From Cyclobacteriaceae bacterium (GTDB taxonomy: Bacteria; Bacteroidota; Bacteroidia; Cytophagales; Cyclobacteriaceae), in the NCBI GenBank assembly GCA_016786495.1, contig JAEUUJ010000033.1:1-64000 (forward strand): a stretch of 64,000 bases of DNA, read 5' to 3'. Below the pieces are notes generated by a model. The model was not told where the DNA came from. It was given only the letters and a program-made list of their open reading frames with translations, and ran no database searches. Below are positions 9,033-17,725 of this stretch, piece by piece; position 1 is the stretch's first letter; each line of letters begins with the position of its first letter. Made by a program: the position numbers and the translations under genes.

Positions 9033-9209
9033 ATGATTAGAATACTCTACTTTCTTGTTTTAATCCTGGATATTCTTGCTGTAGTTGATGTGTGGCAGCG
9101 CGAAACCAACCTGGAGAAGCGTTTGTTGTGGACTGTCATTATTATTCTCCTGCCTATCTTGGGTCCGTTAGCCTGGTACCTCGTCAGCCGCAAAATCATT
9201 AATCTTTAA
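9033..9209 (+). CDS. Small two-helix membrane protein, PLDc_N-like (58 aa)
   Basis: A short gene from ATG 9033 to TAA 9207-9209 encodes 58 residues. The first hydrophobic helix is about 4-20, followed by a short polar loop 'WQRETNLEKRLLW', then a second helix about 34-51 with 'LLPILGPLAWYLV' and a basic end 'SRK'. The Pro-Leu-Gly-Pro pattern with a following Trp-Tyr is typical of the phospholipase D nuclease N-terminal (PLDc_N) family of small membrane proteins, whose function is unknown. It begins 3 bp after the OmpA gene and ends 9 bp before the MFS gene. Confidence 0.8.
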   Translation: MIRILYFLVLILDILAVVDVWQRETNLEKRLLWTVIIILLPILGPLAWYLVSRKIINL

Positions 9210-9218
9210 GGTTTGCAT

Positions 9219-10454
9219 ATGGAACAGGGCGACCTGAAGAAACTTTTCGGTTTACCGGTAATTGTTGCAGCCCTGGGCTACTTTGTAGACATCTACGACT
9301 TGCTGTTGTTCAGTATCGTCCGGGTAACCAGTTTGAAATCATTACATGTTGTTACGGAACAGGACCTTCTGGAAAAAGGTATCTACCTGATCAACGCGCA
9401 AATGGCAGGGCTCCTGGTGGGCGGCATTTTGTGGGGAATCATGGGCGATAAACGGGGCCGGCTTTCAGTTTTATTCGGATCGATCCTGCTTTACTCGCTG
9501 GCTAACATTGCCAACGGCTTTGTTACTTCCGTGGATCAGTATGCCTTTCTTCGCTTTATTGCAGGAATAGGATTAGCGGGAGAGTTAGGTGCAGGAATTA
9601 CATTAGTGTCAGAAGTTTTGCCGACACGCTTACGCGGATATGGTACAACGATTGTCGCGAGCGTGGGCTTGTTCGGTGCGGTAGCAGCTAATCTGGTGGC
9701 ACACACGGTAAAAGATAACTGGCAAGTTGCCTATTTTATTGGTGGTGGTTTGGGGCTTGCCTTACTGATCACCCGAATCAGTGTATTCGAATCAGGGATA
9801 TTCCTGCAGGTAAAAGAACAAACTTCGGATCGCGGCAATTTCATCAAGTTGTTTACCAGTCGCGATAAGCTTTCGAGATTTTTGAGCTGCATCTTTATCG
9901 GTTTACCGATTTGGTTTGTAATCGGAATTCTGATCACCTTCTCACCCGAGCTCGCACGTGAAATTGGATTTACCGGAAATGTGGTGGCAGGTGATGCCGT
10001 GATGATAAGCTATCTCGGCCTTGTAGCAGGTGATATCAGCAGCGGTTTGCTCAGCCAATATGTGCGTTCACGCAGGAGAGTGGTTCTGTGGTTTATTCTT
10101 TTTACGCTTGCGTTTATTGTGATATACCTGTTCGCACCGATAAAATCCATGTCGTTCTTTTATGTATGTACCTTTTTCCTCGGGTTTGGCGTAGGGTACT
10201 GGGCGTTGTTTGTTACGATTGCTGCGGAACAGTTCGGAACTAACCTCCGATCGACCGTTGCCACCACGGTTCCTAATTTTATACGGGGCACCGTGGTGCC
10301 GTTAACCATTGCTTTTAAGTTTCTCCACGATCAAATCGGCATTATTAACAGCGCCCTGGTGGTAGGCTTGTGTACCATTATCATCTCGCTTGTGGCGTTG
10401 CGCACCCTGAAAGAAACATTTGGGCGCGACCTTACATTTCTGGAGAAATCGTAG
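9219..10454 (+). CDS. Major facilitator superfamily transporter
   Basis: A 411-residue inner-membrane transporter with about 12 hydrophobic segments. The MFS signature between helices 2 and 3, 'GGILWGIMGDKRGRLSVL', is clear, and 'RFIAGIGLAGELGAGITLVSEVLPTRLRG' matches the helix 4-5 region of sugar/metabolite:proton symporters (AAHS or SP-like). The substrate cannot be told from sequence. A TTG at 9213 is in frame, but ATG 9219 is preferred: it leaves 9 bp after the small upstream gene and gives the polar N-terminus 'MEQGDLKKLFG'. The promoter of the kinase gene downstream begins just after its stop. Confidence 0.9.
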   Translation: MEQGDLKKLFGLPVIVAALGYFVDIYDLLLFSIVRVTSLKSLHVVTEQDLLEKGIYLINAQMAGLLVGGILWGIMGDKRGRLSVLFGSILLYSLANIANGFVTSVDQYAFLRFIAGIGLAGELGAGITLVSEVLPTRLRGYGTTIVASVGLFGAVAANLVAHTVKDNWQVAYFIGGGLGLALLITRISVFESGIFLQVKEQTSDRGNFIKLFTSRDKLSRFLSCIFIGLPIWFVIGILITFSPELAREIGFTGNVVAGDAVMISYLGLVAGDISSGLLSQYVRSRRRVVLWFILFTLAFIVIYLFAPIKSMSFFYVCTFFLGFGVGYWALFVTIAAEQFGTNLRSTVATTVPNFIRGTVVPLTIAFKFLHDQIGIINSALVVGLCTIIISLVALRTLKETFGRDLTFLEKS

Positions 10455-10465
10455 GCAAACGGCAT

Positions 10466-10495
10466 TTTGGAAAAAGCTCCAAATACCTATTTTTA
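10466..10495 (+). promoter_or_regulatory. Bacteroidota-type promoter of the TPR kinase gene
   Basis: TTTG at 10466-10469 and TATTTTTA at 10488-10495 (7 of 8 to TAnnTTTG) are separated by 18 bp, the same spacing as the strong promoter at 34916-34945. The start of transcription would fall near 10501, about 12 bases before the GTG at 10514, which supports that start codon over upstream in-frame codons inside the MFS gene. Confidence 0.6.
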
Positions 10496-10513
10496 CGCTA
10501 TAATTCCCTGAAC

Positions 10514-12580
10514 GTGCGCGGCTGCTGGCTTTTCATATTATTGACTTTTTCCCTTGCGACCCACGCCCAGAATGTCTCCCGTATTGATTCGCTTAAAACC
10601 AAACTCAGGCTGGCCAGTGGAGAAAAGCGATTTACCATTCTAAACGATCTGGGATTTGAATATCGCTTATCGGCACCCGACAGTACGATTTACTATTGTA
10701 AACAGGCTTACGATTTAGGTAAGTCACTAAACCTGAAAAAGTATCTCTCCAAGCCGCTTAGTTTCATTGGTCTTGCGTCTGCCTATAAAGGTGATTATAA
10801 AACATCGTTTGACTATCATCAGGAAGCGATTCGCGTAGCGTCTGATCAACAGGATTCGATACAACTGGGATACTGCTACAATAATTTCGGAAGATTATTT
10901 TTTGAGCAAGGTGATTTAACCCGTGCCTACAATAATTTTATTAAGGCTGACGAAATTTTTGCCGTGACGCGGGAAGACATTGGGAAAGCATATGTGGCAC
11001 GCAGTCTCTCCAACCTGTTTCGCTCGCAGGGCGATTACGTTAAAGCATTGAATATGTCGCGCCAGGCCTTTAAGCTGCGCGAAAAGATTGGCGACAAAAG
11101 GCAACTTATCTCAGCGCTTACAGAATTGGGTTTAGTGTACGGAGAAGTTGAACAAAAAGACAGCGCTAATCTGTGCTTTAAACGCGCGGATGCACTGGCC
11201 TATAGCATTAACGATGTAATAAGTTTAGCGGAATTGAAAATCGGCTGGTCAGAATTTCTGGCGAGCCACGGTGATATCAATGAGGCAGATACCCTGGCGC
11301 ATGATGCGTATTGGATTGTTGTGAATGCGGAGAATTACCGTTTGCTTCCACGCGTGAATTTATTGATGGGTCAGGTACACTATAAACTGGGCCAATACGA
11401 GAAAGCGCTTCCTTACCTGAAAAAACTCCTGACGATCACGTCAGAAGCGAACCTCGACTTGCAACGCGATGCACATTTTTACCTATCTCAGATATATGAA
11501 AAGAAAGGGGATGACGATCGTGCCACGCTGCACATAAACCGCTACCTGGTGCTGAAGGAGTCGTTGCAAAGCGTTGAACTCGCCCGACAGATTGAGAAAC
11601 TACAGTTTCAGTTGGAGATTGAGAAAAAGGAAAGCGAGAACGAGATTTTGAAAGCCAACAGCGCCCGAAACGATGCCATCATTGCTCAGCAGCGGCTAGA
11701 GAATATTATTCTGATTGCCGTGGTGACGTTTGTGAGTGCACTATTCTTTGTTCAGTACCGCAACAGCAAAAAGAAGCGCGAAATCAATAAGAAGCTTGAG
11801 CTGCAGTATGCTGAAATTCAACTGCAGAAGCAGGAGATTGCCAACCAGAACGAGAAACTTGAAAAGCGAAATCAGGAGCTTTCAGAGTTGAATCACGAGA
11901 AGGATACGCTGATGAACATCGTAGCGCACGATTTGAAGGCTCCGCTCAACCGCATCTTTGGCTTATCAGAGCTTGTTGAAATTGAAGGTAATCTCACCAA
12001 GGGGCAACTCAAATACATGAGCCTGATCAAGGATTCAACCCGGTCCGGGCTCGATTTGATCGTTGACCTGCTGGATGTCAATTCGCTGGAAGTAAACCGG
12101 GAGCCACGGTACACGATCTTTAATCTGAGCGAGTTTCTTCGTGACCGGGTGGCAGCGTTTGGTCATTATGCATCCGTAAAGGAGATAGAAATCAAGCTTG
12201 TCGAGCGCAACATCGATGATATTTATCTCGATCAGGAATACCTGGCGCGCATTATGGATAACCTGATTTCCAATGCCGTGAAATTCTCACCTCGCAATTC
12301 GTTGGTGATCGTATCGGCTGAAAAAGCAAATGGATATTTTGTTATTGAGGTAAAGGATCATGGACCGGGGTTTAGTGCAACGGATAAAAAACAACTTTAT
12401 CAGAAATTCAAAAAGTTGAGTGCACGGCCAACCGCAGGAGAAACTTCAAACGGACTTGGCCTTGCGATTGTCAAGATATTAGTGGATCGCATGGAAGGGA
12501 AAATCGAACTTGATTCAACCCCGGGTGTAGGCAGCGAATTCACCGTCTCTTTTCCGGTTCTAAAAGGCGTACTGGCATAA
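10514..12580 (+). CDS. TPR-containing sensor histidine kinase
   Basis: A 688-residue two-component sensor. From a GTG start, the N-terminus 'MRGCWLFILLTFSLATHAQ' is a signal peptide. Residues about 25-385 hold tetratricopeptide repeats in the periplasm (for example 'YCYNNFGRLFFEQGDLTRAYNNFIKA'-type helices). A membrane helix (about 396-415) follows, then a charged coiled coil with repeated 'KLELQYAEIQLQKQEIANQNEKLEKR'-type heptads, and the kinase core: H-box 'VAHDLKAPLNRI' with His472, N-box 'IMDNLISNAVKFSP', G1 'KDHGPGF' and G2 'GLGLAIVK'. All catalytic boxes look intact. No response regulator is adjacent, so its partner lies elsewhere. The frame is open back to 10370 inside the MFS gene, but the promoter and signal peptide argue for 10514. 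Confidence 0.92.
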   Translation: MRGCWLFILLTFSLATHAQNVSRIDSLKTKLRLASGEKRFTILNDLGFEYRLSAPDSTIYYCKQAYDLGKSLNLKKYLSKPLSFIGLASAYKGDYKTSFDYHQEAIRVASDQQDSIQLGYCYNNFGRLFFEQGDLTRAYNNFIKADEIFAVTREDIGKAYVARSLSNLFRSQGDYVKALNMSRQAFKLREKIGDKRQLISALTELGLVYGEVEQKDSANLCFKRADALAYSINDVISLAELKIGWSEFLASHGDINEADTLAHDAYWIVVNAENYRLLPRVNLLMGQVHYKLGQYEKALPYLKKLLTITSEANLDLQRDAHFYLSQIYEKKGDDDRATLHINRYLVLKESLQSVELARQIEKLQFQLEIEKKESENEILKANSARNDAIIAQQRLENIILIAVVTFVSALFFVQYRNSKKKREINKKLELQYAEIQLQKQEIANQNEKLEKRNQELSELNHEKDTLMNIVAHDLKAPLNRIFGLSELVEIEGNLTKGQLKYMSLIKDSTRSGLDLIVDLLDVNSLEVNREPRYTIFNLSEFLRDRVAAFGHYASVKEIEIKLVERNIDDIYLDQEYLARIMDNLISNAVKFSPRNSLVIVSAEKANGYFVIEVKDHGPGFSATDKKQLYQKFKKLSARPTAGETSNGLGLAIVKILVDRMEGKIELDSTPGVGSEFTVSFPVLKGVLA

Positions 12581-12602
12581 AAAAAGCCCCGAAAGGCTTT
12601 TG
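12581..12602 (+). terminator. Bidirectional intrinsic terminator
   Basis: AAAAGCC (12582-12588) pairs with GGCTTTT (12595-12601) around a 6-nt loop, directly after the kinase stop codon. With an A run upstream and a T run downstream, it can serve both the kinase gene and the convergent PLP-enzyme gene ending at 12624. Confidence 0.8.
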
Positions 12603-12623
12603 TATTGTATGCGCTTAAGTGTT

Positions 12624-13769
12624 TTATATTTTTCGCAACGCCTGATCGAGATCTTCAATCAAGTCTTCGGCATCCTCCACGCCAATGCTTAACCGGATCA
12701 ATGAGTCGGAAAGGCCGTTTTTGATTCGTTCTTCTTTTGGAATGCTGGCGTGCGTCATGGAAGCAGGGTGATTGATCAGGGATTCAACTCCACCGAGTGA
12801 TTCGGCCAGCGCGAACAGTTCCACACTTTTCATCAATGCGGAAGCTTTTTCAACGCTGTCATCCTTTAAGGTAAAAGAGAGCATTCCTCCGAAATCACGC
12901 ATCTGTTTTTTAGCAATGTCGTGATTGGGATGATCCGTGAATCCCGGCCAGTACACTTTACCAACTTTGGAATGTGTCCGCAGAAATTCGGCAATTTTCT
13001 TTCCGTTCAAACAATGGCGTTCCATGCGGAGATGGAGTGTTTTGATTCCGCGAAGTACGAGGAACGAATCCTGCGGCCCCGGGACCGCTCCACACGAATT
13101 ATGAATAAAGGCAAGTTCCTGATGAAGCTTCTCGTCATTGGTAATGAGGGCACCCATCACCACATCCGAATGACCGCCCAGGTATTTTGTAACTGAGTGC
13201 ATCACAATATCGGCCCCGAGATCGAGCGGGTTCTGCAGATAGGGTGAAGCAAAGGTATTGTCGACTGCTACGATAATGTTGTTCTTTTTCGCGATGTCAA
13301 CACACGCTTTGATGTCGATGATATTCATCAACGGATTGCTGGGCGTTTCAAGCCAGATTAGTTTGGTCTTTGCATTGATATATGAATTCAATGCTGAGGC
13401 CTGGGTAAGATCGATAAAGTGAAACTTGATGCCGAAACGTTCGAATACACGTTTAAACATCCGGTAAGAGCCTCCGTACAGGTCGTTGCTGGTGATAACT
13501 TCATCGCCCGGATTAAGCATTTTAATGACAGCGTCTGTGGCGCCCATTCCGCTGGAGAAGCAAAGCGCAAACTTTCCGTTTTCCAGGGCAGCCAGACTTT
13601 TTTGGAGTGCATTTCGGGTCGGATTGGCCCCGCGGGCATAGGCGTAGCCCTTGTGTTTCGCGGGTTCTTCCTGAACGTATGTAGAGGTTTGATAGATGGG
13701 TGTCATGATCGCCCCGGTAGAAGGGTCGGGCGCAACACCGGCATGCACAGCTTTGGTACCAAATTTCAT
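12624..13769 (-). CDS. Cystathionine gamma-synthase / gamma-lyase family PLP enzyme
   Basis: A cytosolic trans-sulfuration enzyme of 381 residues, the normal length for the Cys/Met metabolism PLP family. Diagnostic features are 'YAYARGANPTRNALQ' (phosphate and substrate contacts), 'CFSSGMGATDA', Asp170 in 'VAVDNTFASP', and the Schiff-base Lys195 in 'HSVTKYLGGHSD'. The 'FALAESLGGVESLINHPASMTHASI' block near the C-terminus is shared by cystathionine gamma-synthase (MetB) and gamma-lyase, so the direction (making or splitting cystathionine) cannot be decided from sequence alone. It is a single gene with a TATTTTTG -7 box about 22 bp upstream of its ATG. Confidence 0.92.
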   Translation of the reverse strand: MKFGTKAVHAGVAPDPSTGAIMTPIYQTSTYVQEEPAKHKGYAYARGANPTRNALQKSLAALENGKFALCFSSGMGATDAVIKMLNPGDEVITSNDLYGGSYRMFKRVFERFGIKFHFIDLTQASALNSYINAKTKLIWLETPSNPLMNIIDIKACVDIAKKNNIIVAVDNTFASPYLQNPLDLGADIVMHSVTKYLGGHSDVVMGALITNDEKLHQELAFIHNSCGAVPGPQDSFLVLRGIKTLHLRMERHCLNGKKIAEFLRTHSKVGKVYWPGFTDHPNHDIAKKQMRDFGGMLSFTLKDDSVEKASALMKSVELFALAESLGGVESLINHPASMTHASIPKEERIKNGLSDSLIRLSIGVEDAEDLIEDLDQALRKI

Positions 13770-13790
13770 GATAATGAGTTAAATATGCCT

Positions 13791-13798
13791 CAAAAATA
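13791..13798 (-). promoter_or_regulatory. -7 box for the cystathionine enzyme gene
   Basis: On the minus strand these bases read TATTTTTG, an exact match to TAnnTTTG, ending 21 bases before the ATG at 13769. No clear TTTG lies 18 bp further upstream. Confidence 0.4.
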
Positions 13799-13848
13799 AG
13801 AACAGATTGGTCACTTTGCGGGTAGATTCACGATTTAAGCAAGTCACC

Positions 13849-13856
13849 TAAATTTG
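13849..13856 (+). promoter_or_regulatory. -7 box for the surface-fibre operon
   Basis: TAAATTTG matches TAnnTTTG exactly and ends 36 bases before the ATG at 13893, leaving room for a leader of about 30 bases. A clear -33 TTTG at the usual spacing is missing, so the promoter may need an activator. Confidence 0.4.
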
Positions 13857-13892
13857 GTAACTTAAACCCCACTACCAACACCCACAACCAAT

Positions 13893-16800
13893 ATGAAAAG
13901 GCTACTTTTTGCGTCTTTTTTGGTGTCTCTGGCTTTTTTACCCCACATTTTGTTCGCTCAGGTGGGCATAGGAACCGAAACCCCCAGTTCGAATGCTGTG
14001 CTTGAACTCCGGTCGCCCGGCAATAATCAGGGTTTTCTGGTTCCCAGGCTAACGACAGCGCAGCGCACCGCAACAACCTTTACATCCGTCCTTTCAATAA
14101 CCGAGAAGGGATTGCTGGTGTTTGACACCGATACGAACAAGTTCTATTACTGGAGCGGAACAGCGTGGGTCGTGATTGAGGACAGTGTGGGTACGGATAG
14201 TCAAACGTTATCGTTTACGCCCGCGACAAGCCAGCTTTCTATTAGTAGCGGAAACACCATCACTATCGCAGGAACCGCTCCGGGCGGAACAGCGGGTGGC
14301 GACTTAACAGGAACGTATCCCAATCCAACGATTGCTAACAATGCTGTCACGACAGGAAAAATCACCGATGGCGCGGTAACGGCAACTAAACTGGCGAATA
14401 CAACCGTGACCGCCGGAACGTATGGAACCGCTACGCAAGTTCCTCAGATTGTCGTTGATGCTCAGGGCAGGATCACAGGTGTTACACTGGTTACCATAGC
14501 GGGCATCGCACCGTCAGGTGCTGCAGGCGGAGATCTTACCGGAACTTACCCAAACCCTACAGTTGCAGCGAATGCAATTTCGAGTGCAGAGATTACGGAC
14601 GGTAGCATTGCCAGTGCCGATATAACCGATGGAACGATTGCGACCGCTGATCTCGCGAATGGTGCGGTCACAGCAGCAAAGCTTGCGAATACAGCCGTTA
14701 CTCCGGCAACGTACGGTACTGCAACACAGGTGCCACAATTAACAGTAGACGCTCAGGGACGGATTACGGGTGTTGTGAACACTACGATAAGCGGAGTTGC
14801 ACCTGCGGGAACAGCCGGGGGTGATTTGACAGGTACCTATCCTAATCCCACCGTTGCGAACAATGCAATTACTTCCGCGAAAATCACGGATGGTACCATT
14901 GCTGCAGCGGATTTAGCGGATGGCTCGGTAACAGCGTTAAAGCTTGCCAACACTACGGTTACTTCGGGCACATACGGAACGGCCACACAAGTACCTGCGC
15001 TCACCGTTGACGCGCAAGGCCGGATAACGGGCGTTGTTAATACAACCATTACAGGAACAGCTCCCGGTGGTGCAGCGGGTGGAGACCTTACAGGAACGTA
15101 TCCTAACCCAACTGTCGCAGCAAACGCAATTTCAAGCGCAGAGATTACGGATGGAAGTATCACCACTGCCGATATAACCGATGGAACCATTGCAACTGCT
15201 GATCTTGCAAACGGCTCAGTAACTGCTGCCAAGCTTGCGAACACAACAGTTACAGCAGCCACCTACGGTACTGCCACGCAAGTGCCACAGTTAACCGTTG
15301 ATGCACAGGGAAGAATAACCGGTGTGGTCAATACAACCATCAGCGGGGTGGCTCCCGCCGGAACTGCGGGCGGTGATCTGACAGGAACATATCCTAACCC
15401 AACCGTAGCGAATAATGCTGTTACGTCTGCCAAGATTGCAGATGGGACTATTGCTACTGCTGATCTCGCAGACGGCTCTGTGACAGCTTTAAAATTGGCA
15501 AACACAACCGTTACAGCAGCGACTTATGGCACGGCAACACAAGTGCCGCAATTAACCGTGGATGCACAAGGTCGCATTACCGGAGTTGTTAATACAACCA
15601 TCAGTGGAGTGGCTCCGGCTGGAACTGCAGGAGGTGATCTTTCCGGAACGTATCCAAACCCAACGGTTGCCGCCAATGCGATAACTTCCGCAAAAATTAC
15701 AGACGGCACAATTGCTACCGGAGACCTGGCAGATGCATCGGTTACGGATGTCAAGATCGCTGCGGTAGCACCTTCTAAGATTACAGCAGGCGGTGCAACC
15801 ACCGGTCAGGTGTTGAAGTGGAATGGAACGAATTGGGCTCCTCAGGCGGATGCCGGAAGTGTTACCAGCATTACTGCCGGAACAGGTTTAACCGGAGGCA
15901 CAATCACGACCACCGGAACGATTGCATTAGCGAATACCGGAACTGCGGGAACGTATGGCTCAGCCACACAAGTGCCGGTATTTACCACCGATGCACAAGG
16001 ACGTGTTACGGCTGTAACGAATACAACGATTACCGGAACAGCACCGGGTGGTGCATCTGGCGGTGACTTGAATGGCACCTATCCTGATCCAACGGTTGAC
16101 GGATTGCAGGGCAGGGCCGTAGCCCCAACTGCTCCGACCACCGGACAAGTTTTGGAGTGGAATGGGACAGCATGGGCTCCGTCGACAGATGATGCGGGTA
16201 CCATTGTGTTACCCTATTCTGCGACACAAACCAGTGCAACCACATTGTTTAGTTTGACGAACCAGGGAACTGGTCGTGTTGCTCAATTCACATTTGATAA
16301 CCCCGCTAGCAACACGCCTGCTATGAGTGTGTCAACGAACGGAGGAGGATTCGCAGTTGTGGGCGGGGGTGTTACCTTTGGGGTAGCCGGAACGTCAACC
16401 GCTCAAAATGGTGTTGCGGGGTATTTTCTTAATTCTGCCGATCGTGGTTTTGGAGTGCTCGCGGGTCTGCAAACTGCGGGTACGGCATCGACCGGAGCCT
16501 TGGGGGCAACATATTTAAATGACGGAACTTACTTCGGAGTAGGTGTGCTGGCCAACGGGAGCTCGTATGGAATCCGGTCAACAGGAGGCACCTACGGAGG
16601 TTATTTTCAAAACACGGCTGGGGATCTTACGGCAATTCTTGCCGGTAATAGCAACGGAGTTTGGGCAAGGAATGATCAGGACTTTGGAACGGGCGTTTCA
16701 GGTATTGGTGGAGGACTCACAAGCACTGGTGTTTACGGTTCCGGAGTGCAATACGGTGTTAGTGGAAATACACTGGATGTAAACGGGTCGGGAGTTTATG

Positions 16801-17660
16801 GCGTTCACTTAGCTGGCACCGGAACTGCAGCTGGTGTACACGGGGAAACAAGTTCTACTTCCGCCAACGCATCGGGCGTTACAGGGGTCGTGTTGTCAAC
16901 ATCTGCCGGGGGCTCTTCTTCCGGAGTGAGGGGCATCAACAACAGCACAACTGGTTCGGGCATCGGAGTTTATGGGTATCAGGCAGGCTCCGGCTGGGGG
17001 GTTTATGGAAGTGTTGGAAATGCTTTAGGCTATGCAGGATATTTTTCCGGTCGCGTAAACGTAACCGGTGCACTTAGTAAAGGAAGCGGTACGTTCAAGA
17101 TCGATCACCCGCTTGATCCAACAAACAAGTATCTGTATCACTCATTTGTGGAATCTCCCGACATGAAAAACATTTATGATGGTGTGGTTGTGCTGGATGC
17201 GAACGGACAAGCAGAAATAACACTTCCTGAATGGTTTGGCGCCCTGAATAAAGATTACCGGTATCAACTAACGTGTATCGGAGGGTTTGCTCAGGTTTAT
17301 ATTTCAAAAGAAGTTGCAAACAACCGCTTTAGTATTGCGGGCGGAACTCCGGGCTTAAAAGTTTCCTGGCAGTTAACCGGTATTCGTAAAGATCCTTATG
17401 CAGAAAAGAACCGGGTTCAGGTTGAAGAAAACAAACCGGAAAATGAACGCGGCAAGTACCTCTATCCGGAAGCATACGGGCTTCCGAAATCAATGGGTGT
17501 TGATTACAACGCGTTGATGCAGAATGGTACAACTCCATCCAACAGCGTTTCACCGGCAGCCATGGAAGATATTAAGCGTAAAGATGAAAAGTTAAGGAAG
17601 GCGCCTGCACAGACAAAGGGTGGGAAAGAGATCATACCGCCTACTCCGCTTAAACCATAG
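13893..17660 (+). CDS. Giant secreted repeat (fibre-like) protein A
   Basis: A 1255-residue secreted protein. Residues 1-22 are a signal peptide ('FLPHILFAQ' cleavage region). Residues 23-115 form an N-terminal domain ('VGIGTETPSSNAVLELRSP', 'FYYWSGTAWVVIEDS') shared with protein B. Residues about 137-740 are tandem repeats, each marked by 'GDLTGTYPNPT' and 'TVDAQGRITGV'. The region about 800-1040 is Gly-rich with 'GVYG' turns, like phage tail-fibre shafts. From about 1063 a C-terminal domain starts with 'FKIDHPLDPTNKYLYHS' and contains 'PEWFGALNKDYRYQLT', a module I associate with secreted proteins in several phyla. There is no T9SS sorting domain of its own. It is the first gene of a three-gene operon with B and the T9SS cargo at 20713. 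Role inferred: extracellular fibre or adhesin. Confidence 0.85.
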   Translation: MKRLLFASFLVSLAFLPHILFAQVGIGTETPSSNAVLELRSPGNNQGFLVPRLTTAQRTATTFTSVLSITEKGLLVFDTDTNKFYYWSGTAWVVIEDSVGTDSQTLSFTPATSQLSISSGNTITIAGTAPGGTAGGDLTGTYPNPTIANNAVTTGKITDGAVTATKLANTTVTAGTYGTATQVPQIVVDAQGRITGVTLVTIAGIAPSGAAGGDLTGTYPNPTVAANAISSAEITDGSIASADITDGTIATADLANGAVTAAKLANTAVTPATYGTATQVPQLTVDAQGRITGVVNTTISGVAPAGTAGGDLTGTYPNPTVANNAITSAKITDGTIAAADLADGSVTALKLANTTVTSGTYGTATQVPALTVDAQGRITGVVNTTITGTAPGGAAGGDLTGTYPNPTVAANAISSAEITDGSITTADITDGTIATADLANGSVTAAKLANTTVTAATYGTATQVPQLTVDAQGRITGVVNTTISGVAPAGTAGGDLTGTYPNPTVANNAVTSAKIADGTIATADLADGSVTALKLANTTVTAATYGTATQVPQLTVDAQGRITGVVNTTISGVAPAGTAGGDLSGTYPNPTVAANAITSAKITDGTIATGDLADASVTDVKIAAVAPSKITAGGATTGQVLKWNGTNWAPQADAGSVTSITAGTGLTGGTITTTGTIALANTGTAGTYGSATQVPVFTTDAQGRVTAVTNTTITGTAPGGASGGDLNGTYPDPTVDGLQGRAVAPTAPTTGQVLEWNGTAWAPSTDDAGTIVLPYSATQTSATTLFSLTNQGTGRVAQFTFDNPASNTPAMSVSTNGGGFAVVGGGVTFGVAGTSTAQNGVAGYFLNSADRGFGVLAGLQTAGTASTGALGATYLNDGTYFGVGVLANGSSYGIRSTGGTYGGYFQNTAGDLTAILAGNSNGVWARNDQDFGTGVSGIGGGLTSTGVYGSGVQYGVSGNTLDVNGSGVYGVHLAGTGTAAGVHGETSSTSANASGVTGVVLSTSAGGSSSGVRGINNSTTGSGIGVYGYQAGSGWGVYGSVGNALGYAGYFSGRVNVTGALSKGSGTFKIDHPLDPTNKYLYHSFVESPDMKNIYDGVVVLDANGQAEITLPEWFGALNKDYRYQLTCIGGFAQVYISKEVANNRFSIAGGTPGLKVSWQLTGIRKDPYAEKNRVQVEENKPENERGKYLYPEAYGLPKSMGVDYNALMQNGTTPSNSVSPAAMEDIKRKDEKLRKAPAQTKGGKEIIPPTPLKP
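14310..16076 (+). repeat. Coding tandem repeats of 231/291/261 bp in protein A
   Basis: Seven 'GTYPNPT/GTYPDPT' markers start at 14310, 14541, 14832, 15093, 15384, 15645 and 16074. The spacings are 231, 291, 261, 291, 261 and 429 bp, that is 77, 97, 87, 97, 87 and 143 codons. The first five differ by exactly one 30-bp (10-residue) subunit of the form ITDGTIATAD, present 1 to 3 times per unit. DNA identity between copies is moderate, so these are older than the copies in protein B. Confidence 0.9.
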
Positions 17661-17725
17661 TTGATGTTCTCATTTGTTGGCTGATCAATATTTTCTATTT
17701 TGAATTTTGCTGTCATTTTAAATCT

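Noticed and set aside
10370-10513. N-terminal extension of the TPR kinase to 10370
   Set aside because: It lies inside the MFS gene, encodes no recognisable feature, precedes the TTTG-18-TATTTTTA promoter, and hides the signal peptide that starts at 10514.
14837-15802. Long minus-strand open frames opposite the repeat region of fibre protein A
   Set aside because: They repeat with the same period as the plus-strand repeats, have no family features, and arise because Ala/Thr/Gly-rich codons seldom give stops on the opposite strand. The plus-strand frame has signal peptide and domain structure.
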